Part shown: piece by piece, positions 39,886 through 48,579 of the stretch | Layout: the number at the start of each line of letters is the position of its first letter | How positions within the stretch are numbered: position 1 is the stretch's first letter | Source of the DNA: Rhodanobacter sp. FDAARGOS 1247 | GTDB lineage: Bacteria > Pseudomonadota > Gammaproteobacteria > Xanthomonadales > Rhodanobacteraceae | NCBI RefSeq assembly: GCF_016889805.1 | Contig: NZ_CP069535.1 | Span: 2,046,001-2,110,000 of the forward strand | Reading direction: 5' to 3' | DNA: 64,000 nucleotides | Notes under the pieces: model-generated | Database searches by the model: none | What the model saw: the letters and a program-made list of their open reading frames with translations, nothing else | What the model was told of the DNA's origin: nothing | Made by a program: the position numbers and the translations under genes

Positions 39886-40821
39886 ATGAGCACTGAGCCC
39901 GTCGTCGAGCCGCAGAGTCCGGTACCTGCAACGCAGGACGCCTTCGCGTCGGTGCCGCAGCAGCAGGAAATGCCGCTGGCCATCGTGCGCGGCGAACCGA
40001 TGCTGCAGATGCCGCAGGATCTGTACATCCCGCCGGATGCACTGGAAGTCATCCTGGAGTCGTTCGAGGGTCCGCTGGACCTGCTGCTGTACCTGATCCG
40101 CCGGCAGAACCTGGACATCCTGGACATCCCGGTTGCCGAGATCACCCGGCAGTACATGAGTTACATCGAGCTGATGCGCGATGTCATGCGGCTGGAACTG
40201 GCCGCCGAATACCTGCTGATGGCCGCGATCCTGGCCGAGATCAAGTCGCGGCTGCTGCTGCCGCGACCGCCGACCGAGGAAGGGCTGGAAGAGGACCCCC
40301 GTGCCGAACTGGTACGACGATTGCAGGAGTACGAACGATTCAAGCGGGCCGCCGAGGACATCGAGGCGCTGCCGCGGCAGGAACGCGACAGCGTGGTGGT
40401 CCACGCCGACGTGGGTGAGCGCAACGTCATCAAGTTGCCGCCGCCACTGGAGCTGACCGAGCTGTTGCTGGCACTGAAGGACGTGATGCACCGGGCCGAA
40501 CTGTTCGGGCACCACGCGATCAAGCGCGAGGCGCTCAGCGTGCGCCAGCGCATGGGCGAATTGCTGAGCCGGCTCGACGACAGCAGCTTCCACCGCTTCG
40601 AGAGCCTGTTCGACATCAGCGAGGGACGGCTCGGCATCGTGGTGACCTTCCTGGCGATGCTGGAGCTGGCCAAGGAGATGCTGGTCGAGATCGTCCAGGA
40701 GGAACCGCTGGCGCCGATCTACGTGAAGGCGAAAGCGAGCCACATCGAGGAAGCCGCCGAATTGCCGCTGGATGCGGCACAAGATGGCGAACCGGCCGTG
40801 ATCGAGGCATCCGGCGAATGA
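39886..40821 (+). CDS. scpA: Segregation and condensation protein A (kleisin)
   Basis: Kleisin subunit of the SMC-ScpAB condensin complex that organises the chromosome. The 311-residue chain has an N-terminal extension of about 45 polar residues, then the ScpA core (LESFEGPLDLLLYLIRRQNLDILDIPVAEITRQY), an acidic linker, and a C-terminal winged helix (RLGIVVTFLAMLELAKEMLV...APIYV). ATG 39886 was chosen over an overlapping TTG at 39883. It is first of a compact scpA-scpB-rluB operon. Confidence 0.95.
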   Translation: MSTEPVVEPQSPVPATQDAFASVPQQQEMPLAIVRGEPMLQMPQDLYIPPDALEVILESFEGPLDLLLYLIRRQNLDILDIPVAEITRQYMSYIELMRDVMRLELAAEYLLMAAILAEIKSRLLLPRPPTEEGLEEDPRAELVRRLQEYERFKRAAEDIEALPRQERDSVVVHADVGERNVIKLPPPLELTELLLALKDVMHRAELFGHHAIKREALSVRQRMGELLSRLDDSSFHRFESLFDISEGRLGIVVTFLAMLELAKEMLVEIVQEEPLAPIYVKAKASHIEEAAELPLDAAQDGEPAVIEASGE

Positions 40822-40870
40822 ACGACACCCTTTGAACGACAGTGACCGAAACGGCATCCGACCCAAGGTT

Positions 40871-41743
40871 ATGCAGATCGAGCAACTCAAATCCATCATC
40901 GAGGCCGCCCTGCTGGCCTCCACCCAGCCAATGACCGTGCAGCAGTTGGGCGACCTGTTCGTCGAGGCCGACGAGGTCACGCGCGAGCTGATCGCCCGGG
41001 CGCTGGAGTCGCTGGCCGGGGACTGTGACGGCCGCGGCGTCGAGCTGAAGGAAGTGGCGTCGGGGTTCCGCTACCAGGTGCGCCAGGACGTGCATCCGTG
41101 GATCTCGCGGATGTGGACCGAGCGACCCAGCCGCTATTCACGTGCGCTGCTGGAAACGCTGGCGCTGATCGCCTACCGCCAGCCGATCACCCGGCCCGAG
41201 ATCGAGCAGATCCGTGGCGTGGTGGTGTCCTCCAACATCATCAAGACGATGGAGGAGCGCGAGTGGATTCGCGTGGTCGGCTACCGCGACGTGCCCGGCA
41301 AGCCGGCGCTGTTCGGCACCACCCGCGCCTTTCTCGACTACTTCAACCTGAAATCGCTGGACCAGTTGCCGCCGCTGTCGGAAATTCGCGACATGGAAGA
41401 CCCGCAGATGCGCTTCGAGCCTGAACCCCTGCCCGCCCGCGTCGCACGCGACCTGCCGATCGACCCGGACGAGGAAATGCCGGACGACAGCAGCCCGGAC
41501 AACGACGGCGCGATCGACGACGAACACGAACACCCGGTATCCGCCGACGTCGCGGATACCGATCACAGCGACACCACGGCCGACGCCGATGCGCCGACCA
41601 CGACACCCGAGGCCGTCGAGCCTGGCCCCGAATCGGGCCCACTTGCCGACCAACCGATTGCCACTGCCGACGAGGCAGCGAACCCCGCCGCGGATGCCGA
41701 CACCGGCTCCGCCAGCCAAGATACCGAGGAGTACCGCGCATGA
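40871..41743 (+). CDS. scpB: Segregation and condensation protein B
   Basis: Partner of ScpA in the SMC complex. At 290 residues, two winged helices cover about 1-170 (IIEAALLASTQPMTVQQLGDLF; YSRALLETLALIAYRQPITRPEIEQIRG). A long acidic, low-complexity tail follows (about 190-290, rich in Asp, Glu, Ala, Pro, Thr). ATG 40871 begins the conserved part; a TTG at 40832, 10 bp after the scpA stop, would add 13 residues. The stop overlaps the rluB start (ATGA), indicating translational coupling. Confidence 0.93.
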   Translation: MQIEQLKSIIEAALLASTQPMTVQQLGDLFVEADEVTRELIARALESLAGDCDGRGVELKEVASGFRYQVRQDVHPWISRMWTERPSRYSRALLETLALIAYRQPITRPEIEQIRGVVVSSNIIKTMEEREWIRVVGYRDVPGKPALFGTTRAFLDYFNLKSLDQLPPLSEIRDMEDPQMRFEPEPLPARVARDLPIDPDEEMPDDSSPDNDGAIDDEHEHPVSADVADTDHSDTTADADAPTTTPEAVEPGPESGPLADQPIATADEAANPAADADTGSASQDTEEYRA

Positions 41744-43284
41744 CTGCGCCGCAAAAATCCGTTTTGTCCCTGAAGCGCGAACCGCGCATCGACACCGACG
41801 CACCCGCGCTGGAAGAGCGCCTGCACAAGGTGCTGGCGAACGCCGGCCTGGGCTCGCGCCGCATGCTGGAGCAACGCATCCAGTCCGGCGAAGTCGAGCT
41901 CAACGGCGCCCCCGCCGAGATCGGCATGAGCGTGAAGGCCGGTGACCGCGTGGTCATGGACGGCAAGCAGTTCGTCGTGGCCACCGACAGCCGCGACGAC
42001 GCCGAGGTGCTGATCTACCACAAGCCCGAAGGCGTGCTGACCACCCGCGACGATCCCGACGGCCGCCCCAACGTGTTCGAACAGCTGCCGCGCCTGAAGG
42101 GTGCGCGCTGGGTCGCCGTGGGCCGCCTCGACATCAACACCACCGGCCTGCTGCTGCTGACCACCGACGGCGAACTGGCCAACGGCCTGATGCATCCCAA
42201 GAGCGGCCTCGAGCGCGAATACCTGTGCCGCGTGCATGGCGAAGTGCCCGACGAGATCATCGAGCGGCTGAAGGCCGGCGTGGAGCTGGAAGACGGTCCC
42301 GCCCGCTTCGACGAGATCGCGGTGATCAGCCGCGGCGGCAGCCACAGCTGGTTCCGCGTGGTGATCCGCGAAGGCCGCAACCGCGAAGTGCGCCGGCTGT
42401 GGGACTCGCAGGGTTTCCTGGTCAGCCGCCTGAAGCGCATCCGCTACGGCAAGATCGAACTGCCGCGCAACCTGCGCCGTGGCGAGTGCGAAGCGCTGGA
42501 CGCCGAAAGCGTCAAGCAGCTGCGCCAGACCACCGGCCTGGGTGCGGCGCAGCCGGTGCTCACGCTGAGTCCGGTGCTGCACCAGCGTCGCGCCAGCCGC
42601 AGCGTCACCGAATATCGTCCCGAACGTGGCGCCGGCACGGCCTGGACCGGCGGCCAGGACGAAGCACGCGAGCTGCGCGCCTACGACCGCATCCGCGAGG
42701 AACCGGTCCGCGGCCGCAAGCCGCCGCGGCGTGACGGCCGGGAAGTGAACGGCAACGTGGCGCGCCCCGAACGTGGCGCGGGCGGTGGCGCCCGAGGCGG
42801 CAAGAGTCGCCGTGTGGCGCCAGGCCAGGAACTGCCCTCGGTGCGCACCTGGTTCGCCGGCGAAAGCCGCGACGGTGGTGCCGGTCGTCCCGGCGCACCG
42901 CGCGGCAATGCCGGCGCCCCGGGCAATCGTCGCCCGGCCGGTGGCAAGCCGTTCGGCGCACGTTCCGCGGGCGAAGGTCGCAGCGCAGGCGCCGCCGGTC
43001 CGTACAGCGGTTTTGGCGGGGAATCACGGGGCAACAGCGCAGGAGGCAACCGCGCTCCGGGCAATCGTGGTCCGCGTCCGCAGGGACAAGGACAGGGGCA
43101 GGCCCAGGGCAACCGTTCGCATGGCAACCAGGCACGTCCGCAAGGACAGGGCGGCAATCGCCCCCAGGGTTCCGGTCGACCGCAGGGTCAGGGCGGCAAC
43201 CGTCCGCACGGCGGCGCGCGGCCCGCGGGCTCCGGCGGTGGACGTCCGCCAGGCCGCGGCGGCAACCGTTCGGGCAATCGCTGA
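41740..43284 (+). CDS. rluB: 23S rRNA pseudouridine synthase RluB with long Gly/Arg/Asn/Gln-rich tail
   Basis: Modifies U2605 (E. coli numbering) of 23S rRNA. At 514 residues it is nearly twice the size of its catalytic core. It has an S4 RNA-binding domain (about 24-80), a RsuA-family catalytic domain with Asp131 in GRLDINTTGLLLLT and GRNREVRRLWDSQG, and from about residue 290 a basic, disordered tail. Over its last 120 residues the tail is built of short repeats such as PQGQGGNRP, GNRAPGNRG and GGARP. Extended RluB tails are known in Xanthomonadales and other proteobacteria; this one is RGG-like and probably binds RNA. Start ATG 41740 overlaps scpB. Confidence 0.93.
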   Translation: MTAPQKSVLSLKREPRIDTDAPALEERLHKVLANAGLGSRRMLEQRIQSGEVELNGAPAEIGMSVKAGDRVVMDGKQFVVATDSRDDAEVLIYHKPEGVLTTRDDPDGRPNVFEQLPRLKGARWVAVGRLDINTTGLLLLTTDGELANGLMHPKSGLEREYLCRVHGEVPDEIIERLKAGVELEDGPARFDEIAVISRGGSHSWFRVVIREGRNREVRRLWDSQGFLVSRLKRIRYGKIELPRNLRRGECEALDAESVKQLRQTTGLGAAQPVLTLSPVLHQRRASRSVTEYRPERGAGTAWTGGQDEARELRAYDRIREEPVRGRKPPRRDGREVNGNVARPERGAGGGARGGKSRRVAPGQELPSVRTWFAGESRDGGAGRPGAPRGNAGAPGNRRPAGGKPFGARSAGEGRSAGAAGPYSGFGGESRGNSAGGNRAPGNRGPRPQGQGQGQAQGNRSHGNQARPQGQGGNRPQGSGRPQGQGGNRPHGGARPAGSGGGRPPGRGGNRSGNR

Positions 43285-43294
43285 GGCCTGACCG

Positions 43295-43639
43295 ATGGTG
43301 CGGATCTATCACAACAGCCGCTGTTCGAAATCGCGCGCCACGCTGGCGCTGCTGCAGGAACGCGGCGCCGACGTCGAGGTGGTCAACTACCTCGACACGC
43401 CGCCGACGGCCGCCGAGCTTTCGACCCTGCTGCAGCAACTGGGGATGACGCCACGCCAGTTGCTGCGCCAGGGCGAGGACGATTACCAGGCCCTGGGCCT
43501 GGACAATCCCTCGCTCGACGACCAGGCCCTGATCGCCGCGATGGTCGCGCATCCGAAACTGATCGAGCGGCCGATCGTGGTCGCCGACGGCAAGGCGGCG
43601 CTTGGCCGTCCGCCCGAGGCCGTGCTGGCGATACTCTGA
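43295..43639 (+). CDS. ArsC-family reductase-like protein (YfgD type)
   Basis: A 114-residue thioredoxin-fold protein of the glutaredoxin-dependent arsenate reductase family: NSRCSKSRATLALL with Cys10, and the family segment HPKLIERPIVV carrying the conserved Arg before cis-Pro. No ars genes are nearby, and YfgD-like proteins are commonly of unproven substrate. It starts at ATG 43295, 11 bp after rluB, probably the last gene of the scpA operon. A strong terminator follows. Confidence 0.85.
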   Translation: MVRIYHNSRCSKSRATLALLQERGADVEVVNYLDTPPTAAELSTLLQQLGMTPRQLLRQGEDDYQALGLDNPSLDDQALIAAMVAHPKLIERPIVVADGKAALGRPPEAVLAIL

Positions 43640-43662
43640 AGCCGTCGCCGACCCATCGACAG

Positions 43663-43687
43663 AAGCCGCCTTCGGGGCGGCTTTTTG
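43663..43687 (+). terminator. Rho-independent terminator of the scpA-scpB-rluB-arsC operon
   Basis: AAGCCGCC-TTCG-GGGCGGCTTTTT, a UUCG-capped stem with a T run. Confidence 0.9.
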
Positions 43688-43718
43688 TTGTCCGGCGAAC
43701 GACGATGCGGCGCGTCGG

Positions 43719-44525
43719 TCAACCCGGGTCGAGCGAGAACGCGTCGGCATCCATCCATGCCGGAAAGCGTTCGCGATGGGCCAGCAGCGGTGCCGGGTCC
43801 AGCGTGATCGTCACCACCTGTTCCTGTGCGCCCAGTTCCACCAGCGGTTCGCCGACCGGATCGAGTATCGCGCTGTCGCCGGCATACGGGATCTCGTTGC
43901 CGTCCACGCCGACCCGGTTCACGCCGACCACGTAGCTGAGGTTCTCGATCGCGCGGGCGCGCAGCAAGGTGCGCCACGGCTGCCGGCGCGGTGACGGCCA
44001 GTTCGCCACGAACACGGCCAGGTCGTAGTCCATGCCGCCAGTGGCGGTCGCCAGCCGGCGGTTGCGCAGCCACACCGGGAAACGCAGGTCGTAGCAGACC
44101 TGGGGCAGGATGCGCCAACCCTTCAGCTCCACGATCAGCCGCTCGTTGCCACCGCCGTAGCGGGTGTGTTCGCCGGCCATGCGGAACAGGTGGCGCTTGT
44201 CGTACTGCTGGAAGCTGCCGTCCGGCTGCATCCACAACAGGCGGTTGTAGACCACGCCATCCTCGCGGATCGCCAGGCTGCCGCAGATCACCGCGCCGAC
44301 CTCGATCGCCAGCGCGCGCAGCCAGGCCACGCCCTCGCCGTCCATGGTGTCGGCGCTGGCCTGGATGTCGTTGCTGAAACCGGACAGGAAGGTCTCCGGC
44401 AGCACGATCAGGTCGCTGCCTCTGGCCTGGCGTACCAGCGCACCGTAATAGTCGCGATTGGCCGGCGCGTCGTGCCAGCGGGTGGCGCCCTGCACCAGCG
44501 AAACCCGCAGTGGTTGCATGCTCAT
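43719..44525 (-). CDS. Nitrilase-superfamily omega-amidase (YafV/NIT2-like)
   Basis: A 268-residue C-N hydrolase with the catalytic Glu-Lys-Cys triad visible: Glu in LPETFLSG, Lys in DKRHLF, Cys in QVCYDLRFP. Omega-amidases hydrolyse alpha-ketoglutaramate or ketosuccinamate, the products of glutamine/asparagine transamination. The ATG at 44525 overlaps the stop of the upstream aminotransferase gene (ATGA), so the two are translationally coupled. This strongly supports a transaminase/omega-amidase pathway. ATG 44519 is an alternative start. Confidence 0.88.
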   Translation of the reverse strand: MSMQPLRVSLVQGATRWHDAPANRDYYGALVRQARGSDLIVLPETFLSGFSNDIQASADTMDGEGVAWLRALAIEVGAVICGSLAIREDGVVYNRLLWMQPDGSFQQYDKRHLFRMAGEHTRYGGGNERLIVELKGWRILPQVCYDLRFPVWLRNRRLATATGGMDYDLAVFVANWPSPRRQPWRTLLRARAIENLSYVVGVNRVGVDGNEIPYAGDSAILDPVGEPLVELGAQEQVVTITLDPAPLLAHRERFPAWMDADAFSLDPG

Positions 44526-45670
44526 AGCTTGCACAGGCGTTCCGCCGCCGCTTCCATGGTGGCGTCGCTCTTGGCAAAACACAGGCGCAGCAATCGCGTT
44601 CCCGGCGCCTGTTCGTAGAACGGCGTCAGCGGGATCGCCGCCACCCCGCCCTGCTCGACCAGCCAGCGGCTGAAGCTGAGGTCGTCCTCGTCGCGGATCG
44701 CCGAGTAGTCGACCAGCTGGAAATAGCCGCCCGGCACGTCGAGCAGCTTGAATCGCGAAGGCGCCAGCAGTGCACGGAAACGGTCGCGCTTGGCCTGATA
44801 GAACGCCGGCAATTCCAGGTAGTGCTGCGGCGTGCTGGCCATGAATTCGGCGAACGCCACCTGCGCCGGATGGAAGGTGCAGAAGGTGAGGTATTGATGC
44901 ACCTTGCGGAACTCGGCGCTCAGCGCGGCCGGCGCCACCGCGTAGCCGACCTTCCAGCCGGTGCAGTGATAGGTCTTGCCGAAGGAGGACACCACGAAGC
45001 TGCGCCCGGCCAGTTCCGGATGGCGCAGCACGCTTTCGTGCTGGGCGCCGTCGTAGACGATGTGCTCGTAGACCTCGTCGGACAGCACCACGATCTTCGT
45101 GTCGCGCACGATCGCCGCCAGTTCGTCCAGATCCGCCGCAGACAACACCGCACCGGACGGGTTGTGCGGCGTGTTGATCATGATCATGCGCGTCTTCGGC
45201 GTCACCGCCTCGCGCACGCGCTGCCAGTCGATCGAGAACGCCGGCACGGTCAGCGGGATGTGCACCGCACGCGCGCCCTGCAGGTCGATCGCCGGCTCGT
45301 AGCAGTCGTAGGCCGGGTCGAACACGATCACTTCCTCGCCCGCGCGCACCGTGGCGGCGATCGCCGCGAAGATCGCCTCGGTGGCGCCGGAGGTCACCGT
45401 GATGTCGGTATCGACGTTGAGCTTGCGGCCATACAGGCGTTCGGTCTTCAGCGCGATCTGCTCGCGCAGCGCCGCGGTGCCGTGCATCGGCGCGTACTGG
45501 TTGCGGCCGTCGTTCATCGCGTGATTCAGCGCGTCGCGCAATGCCTGCGGCGGCTCGAAGTCGGGAAAACCCTGGCCCAGGTTCACCGCCTTGTGCTCCA
45601 GCGCGAGCTGGCTCATCACGCTGAAGATGGTGGTGCCGACTTTCGGAAGCTTGGTTTCGATCATTGTCAT
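44522..45670 (-). CDS. Methionine/glutamine aminotransferase (YbdL/KAT-like)
   Basis: A 382-residue class I PLP aminotransferase similar to YbdL and kynurenine/glutamine transaminases: LGQGFPDFEPP, the INTPHNPSG region, and PLP-lysine in SSFGKTYHCTGWKVGYA. It transfers amino groups between methionine or aromatic amino acids and glutamine-derived oxo acids. The downstream coupled omega-amidase removes alpha-ketoglutaramate and pulls the reaction forward, as in methionine salvage. ATG 45670 (or 45664) chosen; an upstream ATG 45730 overlaps the LysR gene end. Confidence 0.88.
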   Translation of the reverse strand: MTMIETKLPKVGTTIFSVMSQLALEHKAVNLGQGFPDFEPPQALRDALNHAMNDGRNQYAPMHGTAALREQIALKTERLYGRKLNVDTDITVTSGATEAIFAAIAATVRAGEEVIVFDPAYDCYEPAIDLQGARAVHIPLTVPAFSIDWQRVREAVTPKTRMIMINTPHNPSGAVLSAADLDELAAIVRDTKIVVLSDEVYEHIVYDGAQHESVLRHPELAGRSFVVSSFGKTYHCTGWKVGYAVAPAALSAEFRKVHQYLTFCTFHPAQVAFAEFMASTPQHYLELPAFYQAKRDRFRALLAPSRFKLLDVPGGYFQLVDYSAIRDEDDLSFSRWLVEQGGVAAIPLTPFYEQAPGTRLLRLCFAKSDATMEAAAERLCKL

Positions 45671-45710
45671 TCGGCCGTATGGATGTCCATAAAGGTTCAA
45701 GCGTAGCGCA

Positions 45711-46685
45711 TCAGGACTTCGGCAGCGCATCCAGCGGGCGCTGCTTGCACTGCTCGTGCTTGAGCAGGGTGGTGACCGGCAGGCGCTCGGCCAGGAAATC
45801 CACCAGCGCCCGCACGCCGGGCAGCATGCCGCGCCGGCTGGGGTAGACGAAATGCATGGTGCCCTCGGGCATGCTCCAGTCCGGCAGCACCACTTCGAGA
45901 TCGCCCGCCGTGATCGCCGGCGCGCAGACGAACTCCGGCAGCAACGCCACGCCCATGCCGCGGCGGGCGGCTTCCAGCAACACGGCGAAATCGCCGGTGA
46001 TCAGGCGTGCATGCACCTCCACGTTGACCTGGGCGCCGCCCGCGTCGGTCAGCTCCCACGTCTGCGCGCCCTCGTGCTCGCGCATCGACAACGCCGGCAG
46101 CCTGGCCAGTTCGTCCGGGGAGGTCGGTCGCCCCTGCGCCTTCAGCAGTGCCGGACTGGCCACCAGCTTGGTGCGGGAGTTGCCAAAGCTGCGCACCACC
46201 AGGTTCGCATCGGTATCCAGCTTGTTGCGCACGCGGATCGCCAGGTCGTAGCCCTCGCCGATCACGTCGACCCGGCGATCGCTGGAAAGCAGGCGCACCT
46301 GCATCTTCGGATACTGCGCCAGGAAGTCGGGCAGCAGGTAGGCCAGCACCGTCTGGGTCAGGGACACCGGGCAACTGAGGCGCACCACGCCACGCGGCTC
46401 GGCGCGCAACTCGTCCACTGCATCCTGCGCGGCCTGCGCCTCTTCCAGCACGGCGCGGCAATGCGCGTAGAAGCGCTCGCCCACCTCGGTCACCACGAAG
46501 CGCCGGGTGGTCCGCTGCAACAGGCGCACGCCGAGCCGCTCCTCCAGCTGGGCGACCCGCTTGCTGAGACGCGACTTCGGCACACCCAGGGCGCGGCCGG
46601 CGGCGGAGAAACCGGCGTGCTCCACCACGGCGGCAAAGAAGTAAAGGTCGTTGAGGTCCTGCAGGGCACCGCTCAATACGGTCAT
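45711..46685 (-). CDS. LysR-family transcriptional regulator
   Basis: A 324-residue regulator of the CrgA/AaeR-like LysR branch. The DNA-binding domain is N-terminal (LYFFAAVVEHAGFSAAGRALGVPKSRLSKRVAQLE), followed by an effector domain. The start at ATG 46685 has GGAAA in front; ATG 46697 and 46763 are in frame upstream. It is divergent from the amidohydrolase gene (176 bp) and 40 bp ahead of the aminotransferase, so either may be its target. Effector not predictable. Confidence 0.87.
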   Translation of the reverse strand: MTVLSGALQDLNDLYFFAAVVEHAGFSAAGRALGVPKSRLSKRVAQLEERLGVRLLQRTTRRFVVTEVGERFYAHCRAVLEEAQAAQDAVDELRAEPRGVVRLSCPVSLTQTVLAYLLPDFLAQYPKMQVRLLSSDRRVDVIGEGYDLAIRVRNKLDTDANLVVRSFGNSRTKLVASPALLKAQGRPTSPDELARLPALSMREHEGAQTWELTDAGGAQVNVEVHARLITGDFAVLLEAARRGMGVALLPEFVCAPAITAGDLEVVLPDWSMPEGTMHFVYPSRRGMLPGVRALVDFLAERLPVTTLLKHEQCKQRPLDALPKS

Positions 46686-46860
46686 CGTCGTTTCCATTTG
46701 GGGACGATTGATCAGAAAGGACACATCCACCGTCAGATTGTTCTGAATATATCCGCTTTGCATCGACGGTCAATCAAGTCGCGGCGGTTTGCGCGCGGTG
46801 GAAAAAACGGGCCGGGGCAGACACACTGGAGCTTCGCCCACCCGTCATCGGACCCCACCC

Positions 46861-48528
46861 ATGATCCGTTCGCTACGCTTTTCACTGCTGGCCCTGCTGG
46901 TGCTGGCACCGGTGGCTTCGGCCGCCGACCTGCTGGTCAGCAACGTCAACGGCTACACCCTCGACAGCCATGGCAAGCTGCAGCATTTCCAGGCCTTGCT
47001 GGTGGACCAGGGCAAGGTCGTCGCCACCGGCACCAGCGCCGACCTGATCAAGCGCGCCGGTGGCGCGAAGGTCGTCGACGGCCACGGCAAGACCCTGCTG
47101 CCGGGGCTGATCGACGCTCACGGCCACGTGCTCGAACTCGGCTACGCCCGCAACAGCGTGGATCTCAGCACCACGAAATCGCTGGACGAAGCGCTGGCGA
47201 AAGTGAAGGCGTACGCGGCGGCCCATCCCGACGCGACCTGGATACGCGGCGGCGGCTGGAACCAGGAAATCTGGAAGCTGGGGCGTTTCCCCACCGCGCA
47301 AGAGCTCGACGCCGTGGTGTCCGACCGACCGGTATGGCTGAGCCGCATCGATGGCCACGCCGCATGGGCTAACTCGGCGGCGATCAAGCTGGCCGGCGTC
47401 GGCAAGACCACTCGGGACCCCAGCGGCGGACGCATCGAGCGCGACGCCCACGGCAACCCGTCCGGCGTCTTCGTCGATGGCGCCGTGGACCTGGTCAACG
47501 CCGTGGTGCCGGCATTGACGCAGCAGGACCGGATCGAGGCGCTGGACACCGCGCTGGCCGAGATGGCCAGCGTCGGGCTTACCGGGGTCAGCGATGCAGG
47601 CATCGATCTGGAGAACTACCAGCTGTATCGGCAGTACGCCGACGCGCACAAGCTCACCGCGCGCATCTACGCGATGATCCGCGACACCGGCGAGGCTTTC
47701 GACGCGATCAGCAAGGACGGCCCGCTGATCGGCTACGGCAACGACTTCCTCACCGTGCGCTCGGTCAAGCTGTTCGCCGACGGCGCACTGGGCAGCCGCG
47801 GCGCGGCGATGCTGAAGCCCTACTCCGACGATCCGCACAACAGCGGCCTGCTGTTCCTGCCGCCGGCGGTGATGACTTCGAAGATCGAGAAGGCCTTCGG
47901 CAAGGGCTACCAGGTCGGCATCCATGCCATCGGCGACCACGCCAACCGCGAGGTGCTGGACAGCTTCGCCGCCGCCTACAAGACCCATCCGGATGCGGTC
48001 GCCCTGCGCAACCGCGTCGAACATGCGCAGATCGTTTCGCTGCAGGACATCCCGCGCTTCGTGAGCCTGCACCTGATCGCCTCGATGCAGCCCACCCATG
48101 CCACCTCGGACATGAACATGGCCGAGGACCGGATCGGCCACGAGCGCATCAAGGGTGCCTATGCCTGGCAGCGTTTCCTCAAGCAGGGCACGGTGATCGC
48201 CGCCGGCTCGGACTTCCCCGTGGAATCGCCCGATCCGTTCTACGGGTTGTATTCGGCGGTGACCCGCGAGGACCATCAGGGTCAGCCCCCGGGTGGCTGG
48301 TACCCGCAGCAGGACCTGAGCCTGACCGAGGCCCTGCGTGCTTTCACCTTGGACGCGGCCTACGCCGAGCATGCCGAGAAGACCCTGGGCACGCTGGAAC
48401 CGGGCAAGTGGGCCGACTTCATCCTGATCGATCACGACGTGATGAAGGATCCTTCCAGCAAGATCTGGAACACGAAGGTCTTGCAGACCTGGGTCGGCGG
48501 CAAGCAGGTCTACGTCGCCAGGGACTGA
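46861..48528 (+). CDS. Exported amidohydrolase, YtcJ-like (Amidohydro_3)
   Basis: A 555-residue metal-dependent hydrolase. A signal peptide (SLLALLVLAPVASA) is followed by the amidohydrolase fold: the first metal motif LPGLIDAHGHVLELG, WIRGGGWNQ, later VGIHAIGDHANREVL, and C-terminal AGSDFPVESPDPFYGLYSAVTR with the catalytic Asp. Many such YtcJ-like proteins are of unknown substrate and periplasmic. ATG 46861 is directly after CCCACCC without a clear Shine-Dalgarno. A convergent terminator follows. Confidence 0.87.
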   Translation: MIRSLRFSLLALLVLAPVASAADLLVSNVNGYTLDSHGKLQHFQALLVDQGKVVATGTSADLIKRAGGAKVVDGHGKTLLPGLIDAHGHVLELGYARNSVDLSTTKSLDEALAKVKAYAAAHPDATWIRGGGWNQEIWKLGRFPTAQELDAVVSDRPVWLSRIDGHAAWANSAAIKLAGVGKTTRDPSGGRIERDAHGNPSGVFVDGAVDLVNAVVPALTQQDRIEALDTALAEMASVGLTGVSDAGIDLENYQLYRQYADAHKLTARIYAMIRDTGEAFDAISKDGPLIGYGNDFLTVRSVKLFADGALGSRGAAMLKPYSDDPHNSGLLFLPPAVMTSKIEKAFGKGYQVGIHAIGDHANREVLDSFAAAYKTHPDAVALRNRVEHAQIVSLQDIPRFVSLHLIASMQPTHATSDMNMAEDRIGHERIKGAYAWQRFLKQGTVIAAGSDFPVESPDPFYGLYSAVTREDHQGQPPGGWYPQQDLSLTEALRAFTLDAAYAEHAEKTLGTLEPGKWADFILIDHDVMKDPSSKIWNTKVLQTWVGGKQVYVARD

Positions 48529-48538
48529 CCACCGGCCC

Positions 48539-48568
48539 GCAAGGGCCGGCATCCATGCCGGCCCTTGC
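48539..48568. terminator. Terminator between the amidohydrolase and SDR genes
   Basis: GCAAGGGCCGGCAT-CC-ATGCCGGCCCTTGC, a 14-bp perfect stem in a 51-bp convergent gap. Confidence 0.85.
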
Positions 48569-48579
48569 CGTGCTGGCGC

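Noticed and set aside
39443..40042. 199-codon minus-strand frame overlapping scpA
   Set aside because: Ala/Arg/Pro/Ser-rich, overlaps a certain gene, no recognisable domain.
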